From NCBI RefSeq assembly GCF_001425745.1, contig NZ_LMDF01000005.1, positions 152,841-216,840 of the forward strand: a DNA stretch of 64,000 nt, in the 5' to 3' direction. The DNA comes from Caulobacter sp. Root343. Its GTDB lineage: Bacteria > Pseudomonadota > Alphaproteobacteria > Caulobacterales > Caulobacteraceae. The position numbers were made by a program, and so were the translations under genes. This document shows, one piece after another, positions 24,385 to 33,047 of this stretch; positions within the stretch are counted from its first letter, which is position 1, and each line of letters starts with the position of its first letter. The notes beneath the pieces are model-generated. The model saw only the letters and a program-made list of their open reading frames with translations. It was not told the DNA's origin and searched no databases.

Positions 24385-27300
24385 TCACAGACCTGTCGTC
24401 GCAGGCGCTCCCCAGCCATACAGCGATGCGCCCTGGACGACCTCGAACCGAGCGGCGCTCGACGGCGCGTCGGCGGTCCGCATGGCGGCCGTGTAGACGA
24501 AGGCCGGCGTTTCGACCTCGAGCTCGCGCAGCACGGCCGTCCCGTCCAGGACCCGCACGCGGTAGCGCTCGACGCCTTCGCCCAGAGGGACCTCGCCTTC
24601 CCAGACGTCGCCGCCGACCCGGGCGCGGCGGATCCACGAGAGCGCCAGGTCACCGCCAACGGGCCGCTTGCGCAGGTGGGCCGGGGCCAGGGGCCGCAAG
24701 GCGCGGCCGGCCCAGACCGCGGCGACCTCGGTCATCGCCGGACCCGACGGCGGCCCGCCCGCCGGAGCGGCGCGGACCAGGAGCGGCGCGCCGCGCTCGA
24801 AGGCGGCGACCATCATCGGGACCACCGCCTCGTCCAGCAGCACCACCGACGCGCCAGCGGGGATCAGGACCTCGGTCGCCGCGCCGTCGCGTTGGCCGCG
24901 CAACAGGCCGGTGAGCCGCCAGACGTCGGGCGCGACCAGCTCGGCGGCCTGGAAGGCGATGACCTCCCAGTCGCCGGACGGCGCGCGGACGGCCAGCGCG
25001 TTCTCGCCGGCCAGCACGGCGGCCAAAGGCGCGGAGGCCAGGCTTACGCCCTCCATCCGCACGGTCAGGCTCGCCGACCGCTCCAGGCGATGCGGCGAGG
25101 CCGGCGCCAGGTCGGTCAGGGTCTGGCCCAGCGTCGCCGGACCGGCCAGGCGGGCGCGGACCGTCAGGGTCTCGACGCCCGAGCCGGCATGGACGTCCAG
25201 CGGCCGCCATGGCTCGCCGGCCGCCGCGACCAGGGGCCGAGCATCGTCCGTCAGGAGTCCGTCCGACGGCAGGTCCAGCACGTGCAGCACCGGCGGCGCG
25301 GGCGGCTCGCGCGGCGGGGCCGGGCTCCAATCGACGCCGCCGCCGACGCCATAGCCGGCCAGGACGGGGATCAGGGTGGCGCGCGGCCGCTCGTCGAGAT
25401 CGAGGCGCAGCACACGCCAGGTCGCCCCATCGAGAACCAAGCGGTCGCCGGCCTCGAAGCGCAGGGCGGCCGAGGGCGACAGCCGCACGATCCGCGAGCG
25501 CCGCGCCGCCTCGTCGGCGGCCAGCATCCGGCGGGCGACGGCCTCGGCTTCCGAGGCGGCCAGCACGATCGGCGCGTCGGCGTCGCGGGTCCCCTGCCCG
25601 GTCTCGCGGCGCACGACCAGCGCCCCGACCTGATAGTCGCGGGCGGCGTCGATGAAGCGCAGGCGCAGGGCCTCGGCGGCCGGGTCGAGGGCGCGGATCT
25701 GGGTCTCCGCCGAGCCGTCCTCGGGCAGGACCCGGTCGTTGTCGGCCAAGGCCGCCACGGGCCGCCCCGAACGGCTCAGCATCTTCACGTGGTCGCCACG
25801 CTCGACCGGGTCCAGGGCGAAGGCTTCGGTCAGGGGGGCCAGCGCGTCGCGCAGCCGCATCGGCCGGTCGAGCACATAGCCGCCCACCGCGCCGCCCGCC
25901 TCGCCCGGATCGATCGAGACGCCGGCTCGCGCGCCCAGGGCCTGGATCAGTTCGGGTAGCGGCGCGATCCCGGCCCGGCCGGTCAGCCAGTGGCCCAGCA
26001 CCCAATTGCCGCCGTCGCTCCAGACGTCGGAGCGGGCCGGGAAGTCGGGGAACGGCCTGGCGTCCCAGCACCAGGCGCTGGCCGCCTCGATCATCGGCCC
26101 GCCATAGGTCGGCGAGACCGGATTGGCGGCCGGGTCGACCAGCCAGGCCAGCACCGCCTCCAGGTAGCGCCGCTGGCCGAAGTCGTCGCGCTCGCCGGTC
26201 GAATAGGGCGGCAGGACGCTCTCGGAGCTCTTGGGATCGACGAACAGGTTGGGCGAATTGGCCCCCTTGTCGACGGCCGGGCAGCCGAACTCGGTCAGGC
26301 GGATCGGCTTGGACTTCGGGACCCAGGCCGTGGAGGTGGTCGAGCGCACGCCGGCGGGCCGGTCGTGGTGCGGATTGCTCCACCAGGCCTTCAGGTCCTT
26401 GGCGCGGAACATCCACGGCTCGCCATGGGCGCCGTCGGTGATCGGGGTGCGGGCCTGGCCGTCACGGGCGGCCTGGCTGGCATAGTACCAGTCGAAGTTC
26501 TCGCCGCCCGCCAGACCGGCGCGCAGATAGGCCGGATCGTGGGGTCCCTCGAAGCCGGCGACGGCGTCCAGGTGCGCCTCGCCCTCGCGCCAGTCGATGA
26601 CCGGCGGATACCAGTCGACGCCGACGAAATCGATGTTCGGATCGGCCCATAGCGGGTCGAGGTGGAAGACCGCGTGGCCACCGCCCGGCTGATGGCCGAA
26701 ATACTCGCTCCAGTCGGCGGCGTAGCCGAGCTTGGTCGACGGGCCGACGACGGCGCGGACCTCGGCGGCCAGGCTCTTCAGCTTGCCGACCACCGGATAG
26801 CTCCCGCCCGCGCCGCGCACGGTGGTCAGGCCGCGCAGTTCAGAGGCCAGCACGAAGCCATCCACGCCGCCCGCCTGGGCCGCCAGGCTGGCCTGGTGCA
26901 GCACCATGCGGCGCAGGCCCCAAGTCCCGTCGAAGAAAGCGTTGACCTGGGTCGTCGCGGCGGCGGTCCCGTCCGTACCGGCTTCACACGTGATCCGGCC
27001 GCGCCACGGATAGGCCGCCTGGCCGGCCGGCGGGTCCATCAGGATGAACGGGTAGAGCGTGACCTTCAGTCCGCGCCGCTTCAGTTCGGCGATGGCCTGC
27101 AGCACCACCGCGTCGGCCGGGGTGCCGCCATAGGCCGGCGCGCCGTCCTTCAGCGAGACCAGATGGGCGCCGGCGCGATCGACGCCGGCCACGCTCCAGG
27201 CCAGCGGCAGGGTGTCCTTGGCCGCCTGCTCGACCCCAGGCTTGATCTGGCACTGGCCGCAGCGCAGGTCGGTCCCGAACCAGGCGACGACCAGGGTCAC

Positions 27301-28083
27301 GTGATCGACGTTCGGCAACTGGGCTTGCAGCTGGTCGAGCGCCACGACCAGATCGGGCCGCCCCTCGGCGTTGTGCACGCTCTCGGACGCGGTGCGGGTC
27401 AGGCCCTCGCGGCGCAGCACCGCCTCGGTGGCGTAGACGAACTCGCCCGCGCCGGGGATCAGGCAGACGCCCTTGAGGCGGTCTTCCAGACCCACGGTTC
27501 CGGGCGCGCGCGGCCGGTGGAACACCTCGAACGACAGCTGCGGCGGACGGTTTCCATAGGGCTCCAGCGGCAGATCCTCGAACACCACATAGGCCACGCC
27601 GCGATAGGCCGGGGCCTGACCCTCGATGGCGGCGATCAGCGGATCTGGCGCCTGGTCCTCGGTCCCGCGATGTACGCGCATCGTCGCGCCGGACAGCGCC
27701 ATGACCTTGCCGTCGGCCCAGACCCGGCCGATGCCGTCGATCGGCCCCTCGGCCACGGCCACGGCGAACGACAGGCTGTAGGCGTAGCTGGCAGTCTTCT
27801 GGCCCTTGGAGCCGCCGACCCGGCCCTCGACCCGGCGCTCGCGGAACCGCGCCGCCCAGATCACCTGTCCCCCGACCCGCGCCCGGCCGAACACGCAAGG
27901 CAGCGCCGCGCCCTCGGCCGCACCGGTCAGGCGCAGTTCGGGAATGCGCGGCCCGACCTGGCGGGCGGGGCTCAGGGCGCTGAGCGCCGCCTGGTCGACC
28001 AGGCCGCCGATCACGGCCCCGGCTGCCGCCCCCAACGGCCCGCCGATCGCCGCGCCGACGCTGGAAAGGATCATCTGGGCCAT
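24385..28083 (-). CDS. GTA baseplate TIM-barrel/megatron protein (g15)
   Basis: At 1232 residues this is the largest GTA gene and matches Rhodobacter capsulatus GTA g15 in layout. A glycine/alanine-rich N-terminus (1-50) contacts the tail. A tail-hub-like part is followed by a glycoside-hydrolase-like TIM-barrel region (about 420-720, with FVGVDWYPP and WCWDARPFPDFP). A C-terminal receptor-binding or fibre-like region carries EAASAWCW and FERGAPLLVRAAP. It sits at the tail tip and contacts the recipient cell. It is the last gene of the cluster, and no intrinsic terminator follows. Confidence 0.92.
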   Translation of the reverse strand: MAQMILSSVGAAIGGPLGAAAGAVIGGLVDQAALSALSPARQVGPRIPELRLTGAAEGAALPCVFGRARVGGQVIWAARFRERRVEGRVGGSKGQKTASYAYSLSFAVAVAEGPIDGIGRVWADGKVMALSGATMRVHRGTEDQAPDPLIAAIEGQAPAYRGVAYVVFEDLPLEPYGNRPPQLSFEVFHRPRAPGTVGLEDRLKGVCLIPGAGEFVYATEAVLRREGLTRTASESVHNAEGRPDLVVALDQLQAQLPNVDHVTLVVAWFGTDLRCGQCQIKPGVEQAAKDTLPLAWSVAGVDRAGAHLVSLKDGAPAYGGTPADAVVLQAIAELKRRGLKVTLYPFILMDPPAGQAAYPWRGRITCEAGTDGTAAATTQVNAFFDGTWGLRRMVLHQASLAAQAGGVDGFVLASELRGLTTVRGAGGSYPVVGKLKSLAAEVRAVVGPSTKLGYAADWSEYFGHQPGGGHAVFHLDPLWADPNIDFVGVDWYPPVIDWREGEAHLDAVAGFEGPHDPAYLRAGLAGGENFDWYYASQAARDGQARTPITDGAHGEPWMFRAKDLKAWWSNPHHDRPAGVRSTTSTAWVPKSKPIRLTEFGCPAVDKGANSPNLFVDPKSSESVLPPYSTGERDDFGQRRYLEAVLAWLVDPAANPVSPTYGGPMIEAASAWCWDARPFPDFPARSDVWSDGGNWVLGHWLTGRAGIAPLPELIQALGARAGVSIDPGEAGGAVGGYVLDRPMRLRDALAPLTEAFALDPVERGDHVKMLSRSGRPVAALADNDRVLPEDGSAETQIRALDPAAEALRLRFIDAARDYQVGALVVRRETGQGTRDADAPIVLAASEAEAVARRMLAADEAARRSRIVRLSPSAALRFEAGDRLVLDGATWRVLRLDLDERPRATLIPVLAGYGVGGGVDWSPAPPREPPAPPVLHVLDLPSDGLLTDDARPLVAAAGEPWRPLDVHAGSGVETLTVRARLAGPATLGQTLTDLAPASPHRLERSASLTVRMEGVSLASAPLAAVLAGENALAVRAPSGDWEVIAFQAAELVAPDVWRLTGLLRGQRDGAATEVLIPAGASVVLLDEAVVPMMVAAFERGAPLLVRAAPAGGPPSGPAMTEVAAVWAGRALRPLAPAHLRKRPVGGDLALSWIRRARVGGDVWEGEVPLGEGVERYRVRVLDGTAVLRELEVETPAFVYTAAMRTADAPSSAARFEVVQGASLYGWGAPATTGL

Positions 28084-28095
28084 GTGGCCTCCTGG

Positions 28096-28521
28096 TCAGA
28101 GTGGAAACCTGAACGCCGCCACGCACCGCTCGCGCCACCAGCGGCCCAGGGCGCTCTCGACGCAGGCCCGGCCCCAATAGGCGTGGATCATGCGGTCGGG
28201 GGCCGACTGGATCGCGCAGTGCTTGGCGAGCGCGCCGGCGGCCATGCGGAAGACGAGGACGTCGCCTGGACGGGCGGCTTCGAGCGGAATGGGGACCAGC
28301 CAACGGCCGAACGCCGCCAGCAGCAGCTCGCGCTCGCCGGTCTCGGCCCAGTCGGGGCGGTAGGGCGGCGGGACCTCGGGCTCGGCCCCGTGCAGCGCCC
28401 GCCAGACGCCGCGCACGAGACCGAGGCAGTCGCAGCCGGCGCCGAGGGCCGAGGCCTGGTGACGATAGGGGGTGCCGAGCCACGGGCGGGTTTCTTGGAG
28501 GATGCGGCAGGCCCCCTCCAC
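28096..28521 (-). CDS. GTA NlpC/P60 cell-wall peptidase (g14)
   Basis: A 141-residue NlpC/P60 peptidase of the GTA baseplate that cleaves recipient peptidoglycan. Catalytic Cys32 is in GAGCDCLGLVRG and His101 in AKHCAIQ. The N-terminal WLGTPYRHQAS block is typical. The start is odd: the only suitable codon near the family N-terminus is GTG at 28521, inside a family B repeat arm. A GGGGAGGGGG stretch lies upstream and a hairpin (ACCGCC/GGCGGT) overlaps the GTG. The same repeat arm begins ccmH in the same frame. Longer in-frame starts exist upstream through the repeat. Confidence 0.88.
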   Translation of the reverse strand: MEGACRILQETRPWLGTPYRHQASALGAGCDCLGLVRGVWRALHGAEPEVPPPYRPDWAETGERELLLAAFGRWLVPIPLEAARPGDVLVFRMAAGALAKHCAIQSAPDRMIHAYWGRACVESALGRWWRERCVAAFRFPL

Positions 28522-28622
28522 CGCCGTTCGGCGGTCCCCCTCCCCCGATGGGGGAGGAAGGATCTCCTTCCGCCCGCCTTTGGGGGCGGACGACCCGCGC
28601 AGCGGGTCAGGTGGGGGGAGCC
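28505..28622. repeat. Composite A/B repeat carrying the g14 start
   Basis: A family B arm (28511-28558) adjoins a family A arm (28562-28622, CGCCCGCCTTTGGGGGCGG with the GCGCAGCGGGTCAGGTGGG tail). It fills the g13-g14 gap and contributes the first codons of g14. Confidence 0.8.
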
Positions 28623-28637
28623 CGGCTAGGTCGAGCC

Positions 28638-29270
28638 TCACCGCCTCCCCCCGTCGTTCCGCTCGCCCTCCACCGGGTACAGCGTCAGGAAGTCCTCGCC
28701 GGGGCTGGTCGGGAAACCTCGGAAGTTCACGTCGTTGGCGAACGTTCCGACACACGTCGCCCAGCGCTTGTCGCAAGTCGCGCCGGGATGGGCCGCCAGG
28801 TCCACGCCGCAACGCCCATCCCCCAGCCGCGCGTCGCACAGCCGGGTGAAGGTTCGGCCCGCCACCCGCTCCAGCGCGGCCAGCGGCCCGGCCAAGGCGG
28901 CGGTGAACGCCTCGCCCTCGCGGGTCACCGCCGCGATGGTCGCGGTCCAGAGGCGTACGAACCGCGACGGCGCGCTCCAATCGACCCGCAGCAGGGCGAC
29001 CTTGGCTCCGTCATAGAGGCCAGCGGCCAGCTCGGCCTCGGCGATCCCGGCGTCGTCCAGCACGCCCAGGGCCGCGCCCTGACCCGGCGCGTAGCCGGCG
29101 GCGCTGTCGCGGGTTCCGGGACTCCAGCCGCCGCCGGCCCGGCAGGTCACCCCGTCGACGACCAGGTCGCGGTCGTGGTCGGTGAAGCCCAGGGTCACGC
29201 CGTCGACCCGCGTGACGATCCAGGCCTGGCACAGCCGGGCGGTGTCCAGCCCTTCCGGAAGCGCGCGCAT
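28638..29270 (-). CDS. GTA tail hub protein, DUF2163 (g13), compact form
   Basis: A 210-residue DUF2163 protein, the hub connecting tail and baseplate. The N-terminal beta-rich DUF2163 region (about 1-140) is complete. Then C145, C154 (RLCDARLGDGRC), C166 and C173 (CDKRWATC) lie close together, with the conserved FANDVNFRGFP tail. In homologues as I recall them, about 80 residues separate the two cysteine pairs. Here that segment is missing, although the flanks are conserved. The start overlaps the g12 stop (TGATG). Confidence 0.88.
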   Translation of the reverse strand: MRALPEGLDTARLCQAWIVTRVDGVTLGFTDHDRDLVVDGVTCRAGGGWSPGTRDSAAGYAPGQGAALGVLDDAGIAEAELAAGLYDGAKVALLRVDWSAPSRFVRLWTATIAAVTREGEAFTAALAGPLAALERVAGRTFTRLCDARLGDGRCGVDLAAHPGATCDKRWATCVGTFANDVNFRGFPTSPGEDFLTLYPVEGERNDGGRR

Positions 29271-29902
29271 CAGACCCGCACCTCGACCAGGGCGCAGGCG
29301 GCCACCCGGCCGGCGGCGAAGCCCTCCAGGGTCACGTCCAGCCTATCGAGGTCGAACCGCACCGGCGTGTCGAACTCGAAGCCCGCCGTCACCGCCGCGC
29401 CCGCCGCCGGGGCCGCATTCAGCGTGACCAGGCCGGAGGTCGGATCGACCGAGAAGGCCCCGGCCGCCAGGGTCGCGCCGGCCACCGCGACCTTCACCGT
29501 CCCGGCCACCGGCTTGGCGATCGGACGCACCGCGGCCTCGGGTCCGGTCCCGTAGGTCTTGGTCAGCGGGAAGGTCTTGCGCGTCCCGTCGCCGGTGCCG
29601 ATCGCCTGATCGCTCGCCGCCGGCTGGGCCGAGGGGACGCACGACTTGAAGTCGGCCGGGTCGCGGAAGCGGAAACCGGTCAGCCGCCCGCGCCGGGCCT
29701 CGAAGAAGGCGACCAGCTCGGCGACCTCGTCCAGCGGCCGGGCGGCGGTGGCGATCAGGTAGCGGCGGCGGCTTAAGGCCAGGGGGCTGGTCCGCCGCTC
29801 GAAGCCCGAGGCCAGGGTGACGATCTCGGTGCGTCGCTCGACGCCGCCGGTGCAGCCGAACGCCAGGCGCGCCGGCAGGCGCACCTCATGGAACTCGCTC
29901 AT
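29270..29902 (-). CDS. GTA distal tail protein, DUF2460 (g12)
   Basis: A 210-residue DUF2460 protein. The N-terminal FGCTGGVERRTEIVTL and ERRTSPLALSRRRY blocks and the FRFRDPADFKSC segment are the family hallmarks. It forms the distal tail ring before the hub. The ATG at 29902 has GAGGA 6-7 bases upstream. It is separated from g11 by nearly 700 bases holding a reverse-oriented DUF805 gene, so g12-g15 may need a separate promoter in 29903-30050. Confidence 0.9.
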   Translation of the reverse strand: MSEFHEVRLPARLAFGCTGGVERRTEIVTLASGFERRTSPLALSRRRYLIATAARPLDEVAELVAFFEARRGRLTGFRFRDPADFKSCVPSAQPAASDQAIGTGDGTRKTFPLTKTYGTGPEAAVRPIAKPVAGTVKVAVAGATLAAGAFSVDPTSGLVTLNAAPAAGAAVTAGFEFDTPVRFDLDRLDVTLEGFAAGRVAACALVEVRV

Positions 29903-30051
29903 GACGGTCCTCACAGAAACGTTTTGCGGAAAGTGCGGCGCCAAGCGGAGCTGTTGGCGGCCAAACGCCATTAAGTCTGCGTCATGACCCGCTTTTCACT
30001 TCATTGGCGGGTCGCCGGGCCCTACCTATGGGTCCGAGATTGGAGATCGAG

Positions 30052-30516
30052 ATGGATTGGAAGACCCTGTTCCTGTCGCCGGAAGGCCGCATCGGCCGTC
30101 AGGCGTTCTGGATCGGCTGGCTCTGCCTGCTGGGCGCGAGCGTGGTCCTGAGCGCCATCCCGCTGATCGGCCACGTGCTGATGCTGGTGGTGATCTACGC
30201 CAGCGTCTGCATCCACACCAAGCGCCTGCACGACATGGGTCAGACCGGCTGGTGGCAGGTGCTGCCGGTGGTCTTCGGTCCGGTCCTGGTGATGGGCTCG
30301 GCCCTGTCGATCGGCGTCCTGCCGGCCATCGCCGCCCTGACCCACGGCGAGCCCGAGCTCTCGGTTCTGGCGGCCCTGGGCGGCTTCGCGGTCTCGTGCT
30401 TCATCGCCTTCGCCATCTGGCTGGCCTTCACCCTGTGGGTCGGCTGCAGCAGCGGCCAGATCGGCGACAACAAGTACGGCTCGCCCCCGACCGACACGGC
30501 GGCGGTGGCGCTCTGA
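30052..30516 (+). CDS. DUF805 membrane protein inserted in the GTA cluster
   Basis: A 154-residue inner-membrane protein of the DUF805 (YhaH-like) family. It has the N-terminal GRIGRQAFWIGW motif, then about four membrane helices (about 20-50, 77-100, 108-135) and the RLHDMGQTGWW motif. The ATG at 30052 has GGAG 7 bases upstream. Its function is unknown. It lies on the opposite strand between g11 and g12, with a family C repeat at its 3' side. It is not a GTA component in the clusters I know. It may be a passenger brought by rearrangement. Confidence 0.88.
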   Translation: MDWKTLFLSPEGRIGRQAFWIGWLCLLGASVVLSAIPLIGHVLMLVVIYASVCIHTKRLHDMGQTGWWQVLPVVFGPVLVMGSALSIGVLPAIAALTHGEPELSVLAALGGFAVSCFIAFAIWLAFTLWVGCSSGQIGDNKYGSPPTDTAAVAL

Positions 30517-30522
30517 TCGGCT

Positions 30523-30688
30523 TCCTTCTCCCCCTGCGGGAGAAGGTGGCCCAAAGGGCCGGATGAGGGGTCGATAGTCCTGTCGGCTTGACGCCCGGCA
30601 TCAACCGCCCGTCGCGGCGGATCCGATCATCAACCCCTCACCCGACCTGCTGCGCGGGCCACCCTCTCCCGCAAGGGGAGAGGGATTT
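30523..30688. repeat. Family C palindromic repeat between DUF805 and g11
   Basis: CCTTCTCCCCCTGCGGGAG near 30523 is paired with CTCTCCCGCAAGGGGAGAGG ending near 30687. Inner arms GATGAGGGGT and ACCCCTCACC are present. The layout matches 13517-13651. Confidence 0.82.
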
Positions 30689-31207
30689 CTACAGTTTTCG
30701 AGCCCCCAGGCTCACCGCCCGCGCCAGGGCCTGGGCCAGCTGGGCGTCGGAGCGGACCAGGCCGCCGACCTCGCCGCCCTGGACATTGACCGTCACCGAG
30801 ACGCCGCCGGCCGCGCCGACCGACTCGATGCTGCCCGCGCCCATGGGACGAAACACCTCCGGCCCGCGCTCGCCGACCAGATAGGCGCCGCCTGGCAGCA
30901 CCGGGCCGCCGTCGGCCCGGGTCCCGGAAAAGCCGCCGCCGAAGCTCTTGCTCAGCGCCTCGCCCAGGCCGCCCTTCAGGGCCGATCCCGCCGCGCCCAG
31001 CACCGCGCGGGCCAGCTCGCCCAGCGACACCTGGCCGTCCGAGGCGGCGCGGGCCAGCGACCTCGCCAACGAGGCGCCAGCGCGAGTGAAGGCGTCGTCG
31101 ATCGAGCGGGCGGCGCGTTCGGCGGGGGCCTTCAGGGCGTCCAGGGCCGCGGCCGCCTCGGCGGCGCGGGCGGGGACGGCGGAGAGACCATCAGGTTCAA
31201 AGCTCAT
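30689..31207 (-). CDS. GTA tail tape-measure protein (g11)
   Basis: A 172-residue, alanine-rich helical protein with a C-terminal glycine-rich part. The region PVLPGGAYLVGERGPEVFRP is a recognisable end-block of lambda-type tape-measure proteins. Its small size fits the short tail of GTA particles, since length is set by this protein. It overlaps the preceding g10.1 gene by 11 bases. Confidence 0.88.
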   Translation of the reverse strand: MSFEPDGLSAVPARAAEAAAALDALKAPAERAARSIDDAFTRAGASLARSLARAASDGQVSLGELARAVLGAAGSALKGGLGEALSKSFGGGFSGTRADGGPVLPGGAYLVGERGPEVFRPMGAGSIESVGAAGGVSVTVNVQGGEVGGLVRSDAQLAQALARAVSLGARKL

Positions 31208-31379
31208 GGGGATCCTCGTCGGGATAGCGGGCGATCAGGGCGGACAGGCCCGGGCGGGTCAGCACCGGGGCCGGCGGGGTCTCGGTCAGGGCCCGCCACT
31301 CCCTCAGCGACAGGCGCCAGAAGGCCTCGGGCGGGATGCCCAACCGCACGGCCAGGCGCAGCGGCTCGGACCAGCTCAC
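31197..31379 (-). CDS. GTA small protein, rcc01693-type (g10.1)
   Basis: A 60-residue protein starting at GTG 31379, which overlaps the g10 stop (GTGA), and ending inside the g11 start. Sequence features such as the APPEAFW-like IPPEAFWRLSLREWRAL block match the short GTA protein between tail chaperone and tape measure. It probably acts as the second part of the tail-assembly chaperone. Confidence 0.8.
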   Translation of the reverse strand: MSWSEPLRLAVRLGIPPEAFWRLSLREWRALTETPPAPVLTRPGLSALIARYPDEDPHEL

Positions 31380-31660
31380 GCGCAGGCCGCGAGGGCGGCG
31401 GCCAGGGCGGACGCCGCCTCCGGGACCGTGGCGCGGGCGGCGACGTCCGGAGGCTCGCCGCCGCCGTCCAGCAGCGCCGCCAGCACGGCGGTCAGGTCCT
31501 TGGCGCTGAGGGTGGCGATGCGGTCGGGCAGCTGGGACCAGTCGGACAGGCCCAGGGCGGCCTCGATCCGGGCCAGGGCGCCGAGCGTCAGGCACAGCCG
31601 ACGCGGCGCGCCAGCCAGGGCGACGACGACCTCGCCGCGGGCGGGGTTGGGAGGGAGCAT
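31376..31660 (-). CDS. GTA tail assembly chaperone (g10)
   Basis: A 94-residue protein with the GTA-gp10 signature: a strand-rich start (GEVVVALAGAPRRLCLTLGALARIEAAL) and a short helical C-terminus. The ATG at 31660 has AGGA 8 bases upstream. An in-frame start at 31792 lies in a repeat and is unlikely. It is needed for loading tail protein onto the tape measure. Confidence 0.82.
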   Translation of the reverse strand: MLPPNPARGEVVVALAGAPRRLCLTLGALARIEAALGLSDWSQLPDRIATLSAKDLTAVLAALLDGGGEPPDVAARATVPEAASALAAALAACA

Positions 31661-31678
31661 TTTGGGTTCCTTCTGCGA

Positions 31679-31795
31679 CTTGCCCCCTCCGGGCCTGCGG
31701 CCCTCCTCCCCCGGAGGGGGAAGAAGGGACGCGCGGACCCTTCCGCCCCCTCCGGGGGCGGACGACCTGCGCAGCAGGTCAGGTGGGGGCAAGTG
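31679..31795. repeat. Family A palindromic repeat between g9 and g10
   Basis: The first hairpin has the CTCCTCCCCCGGAGGGGGAAG type. The second has CCGCCCCCTCCGGGGGCGG followed by GACCTGCGCAGCAGGTC and GGTGGGGGCAAGT. The ends (ACTTGCCCCC and GGGGGCAAGT) are complementary. Confidence 0.88.
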
Positions 31796-31801
31796 ACCGG
31801 G

Positions 31802-32212
31802 CTAGATCGCCGTGAACGTCACCGCCCCGGCCGACGCCAAGCTCAGCGCGAACGCCGCCTCGCCGTCGTGCTCGCCGGCGTATTCCAGCGCCGCGACAAT
31901 GAACGCCCCTTCCAGTTGGCCGAAGTCCGGGACGATCAGCCGCCAGGTCCGGGCCGACTGGTCGAAGAAGCTCTGGCGCACCTGGGCGTCGGAGGCGGCG
32001 TCGCGGAACACGCCCGAGCCCGACACGGCCACCGAGCGCACCCCTGCCCCGGCCAGCAGCTCGCGCCAGCGGCCGGCGCTGTCGCTGTCGGTGGCGTCGA
32101 TGGTCTTGGCGTTCAGGCTGATGGTGCGGGCGCGCAGGCCCGCGACGGTGACGAAGCTGGAGGCCCCGTCGCTGATCTTCAGCAGGATATCCTTGCCGGC
32201 TTGGGCGGCCAT
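31802..32212 (-). CDS. GTA major tail protein, TP901-1 type (g9)
   Basis: A 136-residue tail-tube protein. It has the typical start MAAQAGKDILLKI, the TISLNAKTIDATDSDSAGRWRELL block of TP901-1-like major tail proteins, and a beta-rich C-terminus. It stacks as hexamers to form the tail tube. The gene is complete, 17 bases after the g8 stop. Confidence 0.93.
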   Translation of the reverse strand: MAAQAGKDILLKISDGASSFVTVAGLRARTISLNAKTIDATDSDSAGRWRELLAGAGVRSVAVSGSGVFRDAASDAQVRQSFFDQSARTWRLIVPDFGQLEGAFIVAALEYAGEHDGEAAFALSLASAGAVTFTAI

Positions 32213-32228
32213 GGGCGGTTCTCCAATT

Positions 32229-32627
32229 CTAGGGGGCTTCGGTCACCGCCCGCACGCGGACGATGCCGAGGGTGGTTTCGCGGTCGGCGCCGGCGAAGAC
32301 GTCGGCATAGGGGACGCGGAGGTTGACCAGACGCCGGCCGGCCAGCGCGGGCCGAGCGTCGTGCAAGGCCGCGCGGACGGCGGCGACCAGGGCGCGCGCC
32401 TCCTCGGGACCGCCGAACCGGCTGGCGCAGGTCAGGGTCAGCAGGTGCTCGATCCCCTCGCCGTCAACGCCGCCGACCGGGCGACCTTCGGAGCGGCTGA
32501 CGACGACGCAGGGATAGGTCGGCAGGCGCGGGGCCATGGCGTGGATCCGCTGGCCGGTCAGGGCGGTGACGGCGGGCGCGGCCTTCAGGGTCGCTACGAG
32601 GGCGTCGATCAGGGGCTTGTCGGTCAC
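32229..32627 (-). CDS. GTA tail terminator, DUF3168 (g8)
   Basis: A 132-residue DUF3168 protein with the typical LIDALVATLKAAPAVTALTG start, YPCVVVSRSE centre and LVAAVRAALHDA region. It caps the tail tube at the head side. The start is GTG 32627, which overlaps the g6 stop (GTGA). An upstream GTA head-closure gene (g7) would normally lie between g6 and g8, and there is no space for it here. Confidence 0.85.
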   Translation of the reverse strand: MTDKPLIDALVATLKAAPAVTALTGQRIHAMAPRLPTYPCVVVSRSEGRPVGGVDGEGIEHLLTLTCASRFGGPEEARALVAAVRAALHDARPALAGRRLVNLRVPYADVFAGADRETTLGIVRVRAVTEAP

Positions 32628-32893
32628 AGCCGGGCCTTTCGGTAGGGGGTCAGCCACGGCTCGACGAGGGACAGCGAGGGCTCGCCCGCATCGCGATGCT
32701 CATAGGCGTGGGCGACCAGGGTCAGGACCGACAGCCGCAGCGGGGCCGGGCTGGTCGGGGCCAGGGCGACGCCGGCGGCGCGCGAGACGCGAGCCTCGGC
32801 GGCGTCGATCAGGATCGTCAGGACCGCGTCTTCCGAGGTGTCGGGCGCGCGCAGGAACGCCCGGGCCTCGGCCAGGGTCAGGGATTGGGGCAT
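32624..32893 (-). CDS. GTA head-tail connector (g6), compact form
   Basis: An 89-residue protein with both ends of the gp6-like connector family: N-terminal LTLAEARAFLRAPDTSEDAVLTILIDAAEARV and C-terminal VEPWLTPYRKARL. Many GTA versions are nearly 200 residues, with a beta-rich middle between the two helical parts. Here the middle is absent, which makes it more like HK97 gp6. It forms the ring below the portal. Confidence 0.82.
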   Translation of the reverse strand: MPQSLTLAEARAFLRAPDTSEDAVLTILIDAAEARVSRAAGVALAPTSPAPLRLSVLTLVAHAYEHRDAGEPSLSLVEPWLTPYRKARL

Positions 32894-32916
32894 GGGGAAT
32901 TTCCAGGAATGGGGTC

Positions 32917-33032
32917 ACTTGCCCCCTCCGCGCTTCGCGCTCCTCCCCCGGAGGGGGAAGAAGGGCGTCAGTGCGAACCTTCCGCCCCCTCCCGGGGGCG
33001 GACGACCGCGAAGCGGTCAGGTGGGGGCAAGT
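32917..33032. repeat. Family A palindromic repeat between g5 and g6
   Basis: Same two-hairpin layout as 31679-31795, ending in GACCGCGAAGCGGTC and GGTGGGGGCAAGT. It fills almost the whole gap between the capsid and connector genes. Confidence 0.88.
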
Positions 33033-33047
33033 GACCGGGCTAGACGT

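Noticed and set aside
28521..28980. Extension of g14 to an upstream start giving 294 residues
   Set aside because: The added part overlaps g13 in another frame and is R/G/P-rich shadow sequence. Family members start near WLGTPYRHQ.
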